The notes beneath the pieces were generated by a model. That model did no database searches, was not told where the DNA came from, and saw only the letters and a program-made list of their open reading frames with translations. From Candidatus Thorarchaeota archaeon (GTDB lineage: Archaea; Asgardarchaeota; Thorarchaeia; Thorarchaeales; Thorarchaeaceae), in the NCBI GenBank assembly GCA_016840685.1, contig JAEORX010000015.1, positions 1 through 37,685 on the forward strand: 37,685 nt of DNA. The letters are read 5' to 3'. Position 1 is the stretch's first letter; each line of letters starts with the position of its first letter. A program made the translations under genes and the position numbers. This document shows positions 1 to 7,987 of this stretch, one piece after another.

Positions 1-413
1 TAGGAGCAAGCTGGGTTTTCGAGAATCATATTGGAACCCTCCAAGCACTCAAACAGATGACCAAATCAGGAGGTCTTGTAATTGTTGGTGAACCATTTTG
101 GTTGAAAGAACCTGAAGCTGATTATCTTGAAGCAATTGGTATGACCCGTGATTCATTTGGATTGCATGAGGAGAATGTGTATCAAGGTGAAAAGATGGGA
201 CTTACCTGTCTCTATACACTTGTTTCTAACAAGGATGATTGGGACCACTATGAAACTCTTCAATGGTGGGCTGTTGATAGATATATTCAGTCACATAGTG
301 ATGACCCAGACAATCAGGAGCTTATTGAGAAAACAAAGATTGCGAAAGAGAATTATCTAAAGTGGGGAAGAGACACATTCAATTGGGGAATTTACATCTT
401 TAGAAATCCGTAG
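1..413 (+). CDS. Class I SAM-dependent methyltransferase, 3' part only
   Basis: The reading frame is open to the left edge of the window (first full codon at position 3), so the start and the SAM-binding N-terminal half lie outside. The visible part begins GASWVFENHIGTL and runs through a beta-strand motif GGLVIVGEPFW, followed by an acidic helical C-terminus ending IYIFRNP. This layout matches the C-terminal half of stand-alone class I methyltransferases, where the motif GGxxxxGEPFW/YW follows the last part of the Rossmann core. The substrate cannot be told. The stop codon lies only 5 nt from the 3' CCA end of the oppositely oriented tRNA-Lys gene, so the two transcripts converge. Family call is from remembered similarity; the missing N-terminus keeps the certainty moderate. 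Confidence 0.7.
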   Translation, partial: GASWVFENHIGTLQALKQMTKSGGLVIVGEPFWLKEPEADYLEAIGMTRDSFGLHEENVYQGEKMGLTCLYTLVSNKDDWDHYETLQWWAVDRYIQSHSDDPDNQELIEKTKIAKENYLKWGRDTFNWGIYIFRNP

Positions 414-418
414 ATAGA

Positions 419-554
419 TGGCGGGCCAGGAGGGATTTTTGGGCGACCTGCTGGAAGTCAGCATGCCAGAACCCTCGACCAACAAGTTAAGAGCTTCAAC
501 ACATCAGAGGAGTTCTGAGTGTACTGTCGCTATACCTGGCTTAGCCACTGGCCC
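419..554 (-). tRNA. tRNA-Lys (anticodon CUU) with two non-canonical introns
   Basis: Reading the minus strand from 554, the acceptor strand GGGCCAG pairs perfectly with CTGGCCC (429-423), followed by discriminator G (422) and an encoded CCA (421-419). The D arm is GCTA/TAGC with a nine-base loop AGCCAGGTA. The anticodon arm is ACAG+G / CTTGT with loop CTCTTAA (493-487), anticodon CTT. The variable loop is TGGTC and the T arm GAGGG/CCCTC with loop TTC+AAAT. Two stretches interrupt this: intron 1 at 523-495 (29 nt, between bases 30 and 31) and intron 2 at 468-439 (30 nt, in the T loop between 56 and 57). Removing both leaves a 74-nt cloverleaf with U8, A14, G18G19, A21, G15-C48, T54T55C56 and A58 all in place. 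Intron 1 folds as helix CGAC/GTTG with bulges AG|T and AA|G; intron 2 as helix GGGT/GCCC with bulges TC|T and AA|A. A 65-codon open frame on the plus strand across this gene is spurious. Confidence 0.93.
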
Positions 555-579
555 ACAAAACGCCATCTGTCCGTCTTCA

Positions 580-587
580 GTTTATAG
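580..587 (-). promoter_or_regulatory. TATA box of the tRNA-Lys gene
   Basis: On the minus strand the sequence reads CTATAAAC, centred about 30 nt upstream of the first base of the tRNA (554), the usual spacing for an archaeal TATA element with a start a few bases before the mature 5' end. The remaining 588-728 stretch up to the next gene shows nothing else that I recognise beyond a purine-rich leader. Confidence 0.7.
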
Positions 588-728
588 AGATTGCGGTGAG
601 ATGAGTTGGTTGTAAATCTTCTTCTTCGATAAGGAACAAGATTTCACCCCATGTTCTAAGAAGGATATTCATTTACACACTTTAGTCAGTAGAATGATAA
701 GATGTAAAACGAAAGACTGTGCATATGG

Positions 729-1724
729 ATGGAGGCGATTGTGGTGGCTAGATCCATCCTCGTCAAGGGTGCAATTGTAGTTATCCTCTCTGGACTCATC
801 ATCTCGGTTGGAGTTCTATTCTTCCTAGGTACACAAGAACAACCTACAGATCTAAGCAATGTGGATGTTGCGTACTACAATGGAAACGGGGCGTGGGAAA
901 TATCAGAAACAATTCTATCGAATATGACTAAATGGATGGGCTACTCTTTCACTACAGTGAGGGGTCAGGATATCAAAGACGGATGCCTTGACGATTATGA
1001 TTTGCTAATGTGGCCAGGAGGCCACTATCCAGCATATTGGGAGGAAGTGGGTCTTGAAGGGAAAGCAGAGATACAGGAATTTGTTTCTAGAGGTGGTGGA
1101 TATCTGGGAATTTGCGCTGGGGCGTACTATGCTGCAGACTACATGGTCTGGATGGATGATGCTGCTTATCCGCCACCCGATTATAAGGTGGAGGGGGACG
1201 AATTGAACCTGGACCTTTTTCCAGGAGTGGCCTATGGACCTATTTTCGAAATCGCAGATCGCGATACTACCTATTGGGCGATGGTTGAGATTAATATTGT
1301 CGACCAGACTCATCCCATTACTCAATCGATGCCAAACCCGATGACAATGTTCTACTATGGCGGACCCTATCTTGAAACATATGATGATGCCAACGTTTCG
1401 ATTCTGGGGAGGTATGATATCACAGGAACACCAGCAATCGTAGCCTGTTCGTACGGAGAAGGTCGAGTGTTTCTTATTGGTCCCCATGGCGAGATAGAGG
1501 AGGGTGGCAATCGGGACGGCTGGTCGTTCCCGGACATTCCAGAACCGGATGATGTGGAGTCAGATTGGCCATTGTACAGAAATGCAGTTAGATGGCTGTG
1601 CAAGATAGATTCCCCCAGTTCCTTTGCAACTGGGCTTGTTGGTTCATTCGAGATACAAGTCAATACAAATAGAGTATCACATTTCAACGAACGAATCCAA
1701 TATTTCCTTTCATCGAGATGGTGA
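729..1724 (+). CDS. Membrane-anchored GATase1-like protein (biotin-protein-ligase N-terminal type)
   Basis: The 331-residue protein has an uncleaved N-terminal hydrophobic helix (about residues 11-34), placing the rest outside the membrane. The soluble part resembles the class I glutamine-amidotransferase-like fold found at the N-terminus of some eukaryotic biotin protein ligases (BPL_N family). It has LLMWPGGHYP, then a nucleophile-elbow motif GGGYLGICAGAYYA with Cys129, and late glycine-rich strands including VFLIGPHGE. An intact Cys elbow is visible, but a clear catalytic His-Glu pair is not obvious, so enzymatic activity is uncertain. Start: ATG 729 gives the full membrane anchor; a GTG a few codons later is also possible. 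It stands alone, facing away from the tRNA. Function unknown. Confidence 0.7.
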   Translation: MEAIVVARSILVKGAIVVILSGLIISVGVLFFLGTQEQPTDLSNVDVAYYNGNGAWEISETILSNMTKWMGYSFTTVRGQDIKDGCLDDYDLLMWPGGHYPAYWEEVGLEGKAEIQEFVSRGGGYLGICAGAYYAADYMVWMDDAAYPPPDYKVEGDELNLDLFPGVAYGPIFEIADRDTTYWAMVEINIVDQTHPITQSMPNPMTMFYYGGPYLETYDDANVSILGRYDITGTPAIVACSYGEGRVFLIGPHGEIEEGGNRDGWSFPDIPEPDDVESDWPLYRNAVRWLCKIDSPSSFATGLVGSFEIQVNTNRVSHFNERIQYFLSSRW

Positions 1725-1779
1725 GTAGACGTACAGCTCAACAGCAAGTTTTGCCTGTGAATCTGTCACTTTTCAAAGA

Positions 1780-2241
1780 TTAGGTTCCACGAAATTTCTT
1801 TCGGGTTTCTTGGAATCTTGTCAGAGGACGATAGTGGAAGACATAAGTTAGAACTAGGAATATCAACCACATCAAGAATGCCGCAAGTGCCAGTGACGTG
1901 AGATTCAGAAGTAGAAACATCAGGATAATGACGATACCAATCATCTGATACAACGTAAATGCCAAGATTGTAGCATTTCGGGCCGGTTTCGTCATAGGGG
2001 GGACTCGATCACAGAAATACAAAACGAACCAGAAGCTCCAACCAATAATGAAGAGGAGAAGATCAAAGATGAGAGCTAGAACAAAAAGGATTACTTGGGC
2101 AATAACCAAAGTAGGGTCTGGAAGTTGTGTCACTAGTAATGTAATGACTGTGAATGTGAAGACAGCAAATAGAGAGGCGATGTTGACACCACTTATCAAA
2201 AATGAGATGTAGTTTGAGTAGTCTTTCTTTTCGATTGTCAT
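1780..2241 (-). CDS. Four-helix membrane protein, unknown function
   Basis: The 153-residue protein is made almost entirely of four hydrophobic stretches at about residues 13-38, 44-74, 88-112 and 116-136, joined by short polar loops, with a basic C-terminal tail (TRFQETRKKFRGT). It carries no charged or metal-binding motif in the membrane segments and I do not recognise a family. It is transcribed towards the GATase-like gene, with 55 nt between the two stops, and diverges from the ferredoxin gene at 2389. The leader at 2242-2388 contains a short inverted repeat (ATACC...GGTAT at about 2248-2265) whose role is unclear. Confidence 0.6.
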   Translation of the reverse strand: MTIEKKDYSNYISFLISGVNIASLFAVFTFTVITLLVTQLPDPTLVIAQVILFVLALIFDLLLFIIGWSFWFVLYFCDRVPPMTKPARNATILAFTLYQMIGIVIILMFLLLNLTSLALAAFLMWLIFLVLTYVFHYRPLTRFQETRKKFRGT

Positions 2242-2388
2242 TTACGAATACCAATGTTTCGGTATCCAAACTTCAAAATAAAACCTATGCACCAAATTAG
2301 CTAGTTTGATATTTTGTAGATTGATTTTTCAGATGGTTTTTTCAAGTGCTTACACGCACAGCTGAAGGTTGTTAGAGGAGAGATTGGA

Positions 2389-3474
2389 ATGGGTGATGAT
2401 GTCTACAGAGCACTACAAAAACATCTAGATAGCATGCCAGCTGGGTTTCCAGCCACAGAGTCAGGAGTTGAGATTAGGATTCTGAAGCAGTTGTTTTCCC
2501 AAGAAGAGGCAAAATTGGCAACCCAGCTGAAATACTCTACATATCCGAACGAGTCCTTGGAGAGTATCTTTGATCGTCTGAAGGAAACGGGTTTCTCTAT
2601 AGAGGAGCTGGAAGAAAGACTTGATACTATGGCAAGCAAGGGACTGATTCACTCTAAATATGATGAAAGAACGAAGTTCTTTAGCGGTGCCCAGTGGGTT
2701 GTGGGTATCTATGAGTTTCAAGTGAATAAACTGACCAAGGAGCTATCAGAGGATATCCATCAGTATAACAACGAGGCTTTTGGGTGGAACTTGTTCAGTG
2801 CAAAACCGACTCAATTGAGAGTTATCCCCATTGGGAAGAGTATCAAGCCAGAAGATGGAGTCGCAAGCTATGACGATTTTCGTGCGATGTTTTCCACAAT
2901 TGATGGACCATTCATGGTTACAAGTTGTATCTGTCGCCAACGGAAGGATCTTGCAGAATCTCCATGTAAGGTCACTGAGAGAGAAGAAACCTGCATTGCA
3001 TTTGGGACCTTTGCACAAATGTACATTGACCAAGGATGGGGTCGCGAAATAAGCAGAGAGGAACTGCTTGAGATAATCGAGATGAATGAACGAGAGGGTC
3101 TGGTCCTGCAGCCTAGCAACTCACAGAAGCCTGAGTTCATCTGTTCATGTTGTGGTTGTTGTTGTGGCCTTCTCCGTGGAAAGGGGGCGATGTCGAAACC
3201 TGTTGATTTCTTTTCAACAAACTATCACTCTGCAGTCAATCTTGACCTATGCACGTCTTGTGGGACATGTGTGGATCTCTGTCAGATGAAGGCGTTGAGT
3301 TTCCAAGATGATGTTCTGACCATTGATTTGGATAGATGTATAGGATGCGGAGTCTGTGTTGCAAATTGTCCCGAGGGGGCAATGGGTCTACATAAGCGTG
3401 ACAAAGAGCTAGTTCCACCTAAAACAATGGAGGAAACATTCTCACGCATTGCTGACAGCAAGACTCGAATGTGA
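2389..3474 (+). CDS. Winged-helix / cysteine-rich / 2x[4Fe-4S] ferredoxin protein
   Basis: The 361-residue protein has three parts. Residues 27-110 look like a winged-helix unit. Residues 170-260 hold a cysteine-rich block: C180, C182, C193, C202, then the dense motif CSCCGCCCG (C252-C259). Residues 285-330 are a classical bacterial-type ferredoxin with C288/C291/C294/C298 and C317/C320/C323/C327, enough for two [4Fe-4S] clusters. Proteins with this CCxCCC block plus ferredoxin occur in anaerobic bacteria and archaea without an assigned reaction. An electron-transfer or redox-sensing role is inference; the winged helix could mean DNA or protein binding. ATG 2389 has a Shine-Dalgarno sequence (GAGGAGA) about 8 nt upstream. 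It converges with the RraA-like gene. Confidence 0.75.
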   Translation: MGDDVYRALQKHLDSMPAGFPATESGVEIRILKQLFSQEEAKLATQLKYSTYPNESLESIFDRLKETGFSIEELEERLDTMASKGLIHSKYDERTKFFSGAQWVVGIYEFQVNKLTKELSEDIHQYNNEAFGWNLFSAKPTQLRVIPIGKSIKPEDGVASYDDFRAMFSTIDGPFMVTSCICRQRKDLAESPCKVTEREETCIAFGTFAQMYIDQGWGREISREELLEIIEMNEREGLVLQPSNSQKPEFICSCCGCCCGLLRGKGAMSKPVDFFSTNYHSAVNLDLCTSCGTCVDLCQMKALSFQDDVLTIDLDRCIGCGVCVANCPEGAMGLHKRDKELVPPKTMEETFSRIADSKTRM

Positions 3475-3527
3475 TTTTTTCGAGGGGTGGATATTATTCT
3501 ATCAAATCGTCAATCAGAGCATAGCGG

Positions 3528-4235
3528 CTATTCTTCGATGGCCCCACCTATTTTGCGAAGATGTTTTCGGAAGTCATAATCAGGGTCCAGCTTCCTCTGG
3601 GCAAGATATTCATCAAACTGAAGCTGCTCTCTCAACGTCTTTCCCCTTCTCACAGCTTCTGCCTGTAATCGTTCTCTTTCCCGGAGTGACTCCGCCATTT
3701 GCAGAATATCAATGGCACTCTTGTATGGTACAAAGAGCACACCATCCAAATCACCAAACACTGTATCATCCCGTGTCACATTAAACTCTCCAAAACAGGC
3801 AGACTTGAAAGTGTCAGGAGTTCTATTATCGACTCTTACTGGACCAACGGGCCAGTGACCATAACTGAATACAGGAAAACCAATCCGCTGAAGTTCCGGG
3901 GTATCCCGATGAGCTCCCCAAATCACAATTCCTCCAAGCTTACATGCAGTTGCTTCGATGACAATGAGGTCCCCGATACATCCCTCATCATATCGACCCG
4001 AGTTGTCCACAACAAGAATATCTCCCGTTTCTGAATCGTTCATCGCTTCCAGAAATACATCCACACTCCCAAAATGACGGACTGGAGCAGCTGCACCTCC
4101 GATGCGGCTATCAGGTAGCACGGGATGGATTCCTGAGGGGGCTGCATTGAATGATACTCCCAATCGCACGCAGGCATCAGCCACTAGAGGAGTTGAGAGT
4201 TTCAAGAATCGTTCTGCAATCTCTCTATTATCCAT
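3528..4235 (-). CDS. RraA-like / HMG-CHA aldolase family protein
   Basis: The 235-residue protein matches the RraA-like fold family, formerly mislabelled as demethylmenaquinone methyltransferase. It has the early motif STPLVADAC, the strand GDILVVDNSGR, and the core GDLIVIEATACKLGGIVIWGAHRDT, which corresponds to the family's G-D-x(n)-A-x-x-x-G-x-x-G-x-V-x-x-G-x-x-R-D signature with the substrate-binding Arg-Asp conserved. A later segment GDLDGVLFVP is also typical. Members include 4-hydroxy-4-methyl-2-oxoglutarate and oxaloacetate-handling aldolases/decarboxylases and RNase E inhibitors; RNase E control is unlikely in an archaeon. The actual substrate is unknown. A TATA-like GTATAAAC lies at about 4250-4257, rather close to the ATG, so the leader must be very short. 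Confidence 0.82.
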   Translation of the reverse strand: MDNREIAERFLKLSTPLVADACVRLGVSFNAAPSGIHPVLPDSRIGGAAAPVRHFGSVDVFLEAMNDSETGDILVVDNSGRYDEGCIGDLIVIEATACKLGGIVIWGAHRDTPELQRIGFPVFSYGHWPVGPVRVDNRTPDTFKSACFGEFNVTRDDTVFGDLDGVLFVPYKSAIDILQMAESLRERERLQAEAVRRGKTLREQLQFDEYLAQRKLDPDYDFRKHLRKIGGAIEE

Positions 4236-4369
4236 TTCAAATCAATACCAGTTTATACAAAACTTGTGTCTTAATCTTTCTACCGTACTATGTCTGGTGA
4301 CATGGTTCCTCTGACAAATACTCGAGCAGATTCAAATGTCACATTTTTCGGATGGGAGATTGCACAAGT

Positions 4370-4417
4370 CATATAACGAAGACCTGTCTAGCGGCCATTG
4401 TCTTCAGGATAAGGAGG
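4370..4417 (+). promoter_or_regulatory. TATA box and Shine-Dalgarno of glyA
   Basis: CATATAAC at 4370-4377 is a good TATA element; a start near 4400 would follow. AAGGAGG at 4411-4417 sits 7 nt before a TTG at 4425 and fixes that TTG as the start. The nearer ATG at 4421 is out of frame and stops after five codons. Confidence 0.7.
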
Positions 4418-4424
4418 CTCATGT

Positions 4425-5747
4425 TTGAGCGAGCATAAGAAACTATACGATTCAGTCTTTAATTTGATAGAGCATCATGACAAATGGATGCAGACCACAC
4501 TCAACCTAATAGCTAGTGAGAACGTCAGTTCTCCAGCAGTGCGCTCTGCAATAGTCTGTGACTTTAGAGATCGGTATGCAGAGGGATGGCCGGGAGAACG
4601 GGTTTACGCAGGTTGTAAGTACATAGATGAGGTGGAACTCATCACAATAGACCTTGCAAAGAAGTTGTTCAATGCAGAGTTTGCCGATGTCAGACCAATC
4701 TCAGGGGTGGTGGCAAACCTTGCCATGTACACAGCAGCCATGGAACCGATGGAGAGAATGATGGCTCTGTCCATCGCTCATGGGGGGCATATCTCTCATG
4801 CACGGAAAGATCTTGGGGGGACTGCTGGCCAGATACGGGGACACAAAGTACGAAACTGGGTCTTCGATGACACAGAGTTCAACATCGATGTTGATGCCAG
4901 CATGAAACTCATCAGAGACCTTCAGGAGAAGGGTGATGAGATAAAGTTCCTCCTCTTTGGAGGAAGTGTGTTTCCGTTCCCACATCCTGTCAAGGAGTTT
5001 CGGGAGATAGCAGATGAGTATGGGATGACCATCGGCTATGACTCGGCGCATGTCTCGGGGCTTATCGCTGCTGGGTTTTTCCAGGACCCACTGAGGGAGG
5101 GCGCAGACATGATGACCGCATCCACCCATAAGACAATGCCTGGTCCGCAACATGGAATCATATTAGCAAAAGAGATGTTCGCTGATGCAATCAAGAGAGC
5201 ATCATTTCCAGGTCTCTTGAGCAACCACCATTTACACAATGTGGCGGGTCTTGCAGTTGTCCTTGCTGAGATGACAGAGTTTGGAGTCGACTATAGTAAA
5301 CAGATAATGAAGAACGCGAAGGCATTGGCTCAGTCACTCCACGAGAGAGGATGGCAGGTTATAGCTGAACATAAGGGCTTTACAGAGTCGCATGTCATCT
5401 TGGTTGATGTCACTGAAACACCCTTGAAGGATGGAGCCACAGTTGAAGAAACCCTGGAGGATGCAAACATTGTGCTCAACCGAAATCTCTTGCCTTGGGA
5501 CAAGAAGAGAGGTCGTGACTATAGAACTCCTGGTGGTATCCGCCTGGGTACAAGCGAACTGACCAGACTCGGTATGAAGGAGTCTGAGATGGACACTGTT
5601 GCAGAGTTCATGACTCGAGTTGTCATGAGGGGTGAGGATTTCAAGAAGATAGCCGAAGAGGTTGGAGAGTTTCGCAAGGACTATCAGAAGGTGTACTATG
5701 CATTCGACACAGAAACCCCTGCTTATGCACATTTGAGATTTATGTAG
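4425..5747 (+). CDS. glyA: Serine hydroxymethyltransferase
   Basis: This PLP enzyme interconverts serine and glycine with transfer of a one-carbon unit to a reduced folate or methanopterin. The 440-residue protein shows LNLIASENV near the N-terminus, the PLP-ring aspartate in DSAHV (D206), and the Schiff-base lysine in STHKTMPGPQ (K236, with the family's S-T-x-H-K-T pattern). The C-terminal RTPGGIRLGTSELTRLGM holds the carboxylate-binding arginine. Its length and the wording of several blocks fit the archaeal branch of GlyA. It starts with TTG, supported by a strong Shine-Dalgarno sequence. It pairs functionally with GcvT and GcvH 7-9 kb away, and the MazG-like gene follows 36 nt downstream, probably in the same transcript. 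Confidence 0.95.
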   Translation: MSEHKKLYDSVFNLIEHHDKWMQTTLNLIASENVSSPAVRSAIVCDFRDRYAEGWPGERVYAGCKYIDEVELITIDLAKKLFNAEFADVRPISGVVANLAMYTAAMEPMERMMALSIAHGGHISHARKDLGGTAGQIRGHKVRNWVFDDTEFNIDVDASMKLIRDLQEKGDEIKFLLFGGSVFPFPHPVKEFREIADEYGMTIGYDSAHVSGLIAAGFFQDPLREGADMMTASTHKTMPGPQHGIILAKEMFADAIKRASFPGLLSNHHLHNVAGLAVVLAEMTEFGVDYSKQIMKNAKALAQSLHERGWQVIAEHKGFTESHVILVDVTETPLKDGATVEETLEDANIVLNRNLLPWDKKRGRDYRTPGGIRLGTSELTRLGMKESEMDTVAEFMTRVVMRGEDFKKIAEEVGEFRKDYQKVYYAFDTETPAYAHLRFM

Positions 5748-5783
5748 GCCTGATTCATCGCAGGCTCTTTTGGGGGAATATCA

Positions 5784-6074
5784 TTGAAGATTGAAGAAGC
5801 ACAGGAAATGATGCGAAGAATCTACCTTGAGAGGGACCGAGCTCGAGGTGTTGAAGTAACTATGAAGAGAACCCTCGATGAGGCTGAGGAGCTACGAGAA
5901 GCCATAGAAAACAAGGAACAAATGGAAATTATATCGGATGAGGTTGCAGATGTCTTTGCGTGGCTCTGCTCTCTTGCAAATCTTCTAGACCTCGATATTG
6001 CTGATGCGTTCTACGCGAAGTACAGTGATGTATGCTCTAAATGCAAGAAAAGTCCGTGCGTTTGTCCAGAATAA
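5784..6074 (+). CDS. MazG-like nucleotide pyrophosphohydrolase with C-terminal Cys cluster
   Basis: The 96-residue protein has the all-alpha MazG-type layout. A helix holds the acidic segment DEAEELREAIEN, followed by the metal-binding helix EIISDEVADVFAWLCSLAN, which carries the E-x-x-D pattern used to bind magnesium and a nucleoside triphosphate. These enzymes hydrolyse (d)NTPs to NMP and pyrophosphate and are thought to clean nucleotide pools. The tail CSKCKKSPCVCPE adds a four-cysteine cluster that could bind zinc; similar tails occur in some archaeal members. The start is a TTG at 5784 just after glyA; no better in-frame ATG precedes the first helix. The natural nucleotide cannot be told. 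Confidence 0.8.
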   Translation: MKIEEAQEMMRRIYLERDRARGVEVTMKRTLDEAEELREAIENKEQMEIISDEVADVFAWLCSLANLLDLDIADAFYAKYSDVCSKCKKSPCVCPE

Positions 6075-6178
6075 ATATCCATGAACCATGACACTCAAGT
6101 TCCAGGACTCTCGCTTGAACTTTGCTAAAGAAAAAGAAATAAGTTTCCTTTTTTCAATCACGAGAGGGTAGAGTTTCC

Positions 6179-7897
6179 TTGAAGCTTTGGAGTGGAATAT
6201 TCCTATTTATCTTAACGATTAGTTTTCTACATGGAGCTTCCAGTACTAATTTCACAGAGAAATCATTTGATGAATCAGAATCGAATAAAGGATACATCTA
6301 CACTAATGAACCTCTACTATTTTCAACCATAACAAGAATCCTTGGCTATGACACTATCGTCAGTGTGGGTCTAGATGGCGTTGGTGATATCTATATGTTA
6401 GGAATCACAGTGGACCCCTATGCTCCAGATTATAACCGAGTAGATTGTTTCCTGTTCAAGATAAATGGCACTGACTTCACTCAAATCTATTTCAAAGAGT
6501 TCGGAGGATCCGATTCAGATTACGCAACAGATATGTTTGTAGATCCTTCAGGAAGAGTCTACATCACGGGGTATACATACTCCGATGATTTCCCTATGCA
6601 GAATGCATATCGTCATGATAACAACGGAACTATTGATTGTTTCATAATTTGTTTTGACGTTGAGCCAGAAAAAGTACTGTTTTCTACATATCTAGGAGGA
6701 GATGGACTTGACCGGGGAAATTCAATCTTTGTGGATGATGAGGGATCAATCTATGTGACAGGGTTTACTTCATCAATCAATTTCCCGAAGACTTCTGAAA
6801 GCAATACAACAGGTGTCTTCTACCCGGAGGATGTTTTTGTAACTAAGCTTAATTCAACGGGAAATGGGCTTCTTTATTCAAGCTGCATTGGGGGAGTACG
6901 TGATGATGGCGGATATACGCTCACCGTTGACTCTCAAGGAAATGCATACATTGCAGGTTTCACAATGTCTTATGACTTCCCTATTGTGAATGCATATGAC
7001 AGCGTTCCAAATATGTTCGACTTCAGTCCCTATGATGGATTTGTGTTCTGTCTCAATTCCACTGGTAATGGCTTGTTATTCTCAACCTATATGGGAGGAA
7101 ATCGTTCGGAGATCTTCACTGATATCGAACTCGATTCAAATGGAGATGTCTGGGTTTGCGGATACACTGACTCAGCTGATTTCCCAACTATTGACAGCTT
7201 TCAGAATTATAGTGATGTTTCAGAAAGTGATTGCGTTATATTCAAGCTAAGTTCCAACGGGAGTGACCTCCTGTTTTCGACATTCTTTGGAGGAAGTTGG
7301 GAAGACGAATGTCGGTCAATGGAATTCGATGAGAGAGATAACCTATTTGTTGCTGGGATGACAAGCTCTGTTGAGTTCCCATGGTTCAGGGCAGCCAAAT
7401 CAGTGTATAGCGAAAATTATCCCAAAGACAGAAGAAGTGAGGAGGGGTTTGTAATGAAAATCAGTCCGGAGGAATCAATACTCTACTCGACGCCTGTGGG
7501 GGGACATGTCCAAGACGTTGTGAATTCGATCACAGTAGATGAGAATGGAGCTGCAATCATCGGCGGGATAACAAATTCTGTTGATTTTCCACTTAGAAGA
7601 GAATTCCCCTATGAACCCGAATTCACGGTCGAGCCTGTGTTCCCAAACAAGACTGCATTTCCAAAATCCCCAGATGGGTTCGTCCTGATGCTTCTCGACA
7701 TTAGTGATGAGGACGGAGATACTTTTCCGAATTGGTGGGAGTTTGTAAATGGATTTGATCCATTAAATCCTGATGCACCACTTGTGGAGTTACTCATGTG
7801 GTACTCACCAGTCATCGTGATGTTTGGGTTTATAGCATCCATAGCTATCATTGTATTGTGGATTGGAAGACATCGAATACAATCTTTAAAGAAGTAA
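6179..7897 (+). CDS. Secreted SBBP-repeat beta-propeller protein with C-terminal anchor
   Basis: The 572-residue protein begins with a signal peptide (hydrophobic about residues 3-20). It then carries about seven copies of the SBBP beta-propeller unit, recognised by the repeated pattern S-x-Y/F-x-G-G ... D-x-x-G-x-x-Y-x-x-G-x-T-x-S-x-D-F-P. After the propeller comes an acidic loop DEDGDTFPNWWEF...DPLNPDAP that resembles a thrombospondin type-3/EF-hand calcium linker. It ends in a transmembrane helix (about 542-563) and a short basic tail (GRHRIQSLKK). It is therefore predicted to face outward as a type I anchored protein. Several N-x-S/T sequons make it a plausible STT3 substrate. Binding partner unknown. 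The start is TTG 6179, directly before the signal peptide. Confidence 0.85.
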   Translation: MKLWSGIFLFILTISFLHGASSTNFTEKSFDESESNKGYIYTNEPLLFSTITRILGYDTIVSVGLDGVGDIYMLGITVDPYAPDYNRVDCFLFKINGTDFTQIYFKEFGGSDSDYATDMFVDPSGRVYITGYTYSDDFPMQNAYRHDNNGTIDCFIICFDVEPEKVLFSTYLGGDGLDRGNSIFVDDEGSIYVTGFTSSINFPKTSESNTTGVFYPEDVFVTKLNSTGNGLLYSSCIGGVRDDGGYTLTVDSQGNAYIAGFTMSYDFPIVNAYDSVPNMFDFSPYDGFVFCLNSTGNGLLFSTYMGGNRSEIFTDIELDSNGDVWVCGYTDSADFPTIDSFQNYSDVSESDCVIFKLSSNGSDLLFSTFFGGSWEDECRSMEFDERDNLFVAGMTSSVEFPWFRAAKSVYSENYPKDRRSEEGFVMKISPEESILYSTPVGGHVQDVVNSITVDENGAAIIGGITNSVDFPLRREFPYEPEFTVEPVFPNKTAFPKSPDGFVLMLLDISDEDGDTFPNWWEFVNGFDPLNPDAPLVELLMWYSPVIVMFGFIASIAIIVLWIGRHRIQSLKK

Positions 7898-7949
7898 AGT
7901 GATATATGTTAAAAGTGTGCTCACAAAGGATTGAAAACAAGCTAACATA

Positions 7950-7965
7950 GGACCATTACAGGTCC
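7950..7965. other. Short perfect inverted repeat downstream of the SBBP gene
   Basis: GGACC-ATTACA-GGTCC forms a five-base-pair stem with a six-base loop, 53 nt after the stop of the SBBP gene. No T run follows, so it is not a classical terminator. It could stabilise the 3' end of the upstream transcript or be chance. Confidence 0.3.
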
Positions 7966-7987
7966 AACGCACTGACCATTAGAAGAG

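Noticed and set aside
418-615. 65-codon plus-strand open frame
   Set aside because: It lies across the minus-strand tRNA-Lys gene and its promoter; the protein has no recognisable features.
1005-1747. Two long minus-strand frames under the GATase-like gene
   Set aside because: They are antisense shadows of a well-supported coding region and read as random Ser/His-rich sequence.
6179-7897. SBBP-repeat protein as a novel system
   Set aside because: SBBP propellers with signal peptides and C-terminal anchors are common in bacteria and archaea; nothing in the neighbourhood gives it a special role.
7950-7965. Intrinsic terminator after the SBBP gene
   Set aside because: The hairpin is only 5 bp and lacks a following T run, so it is listed only as an inverted repeat.
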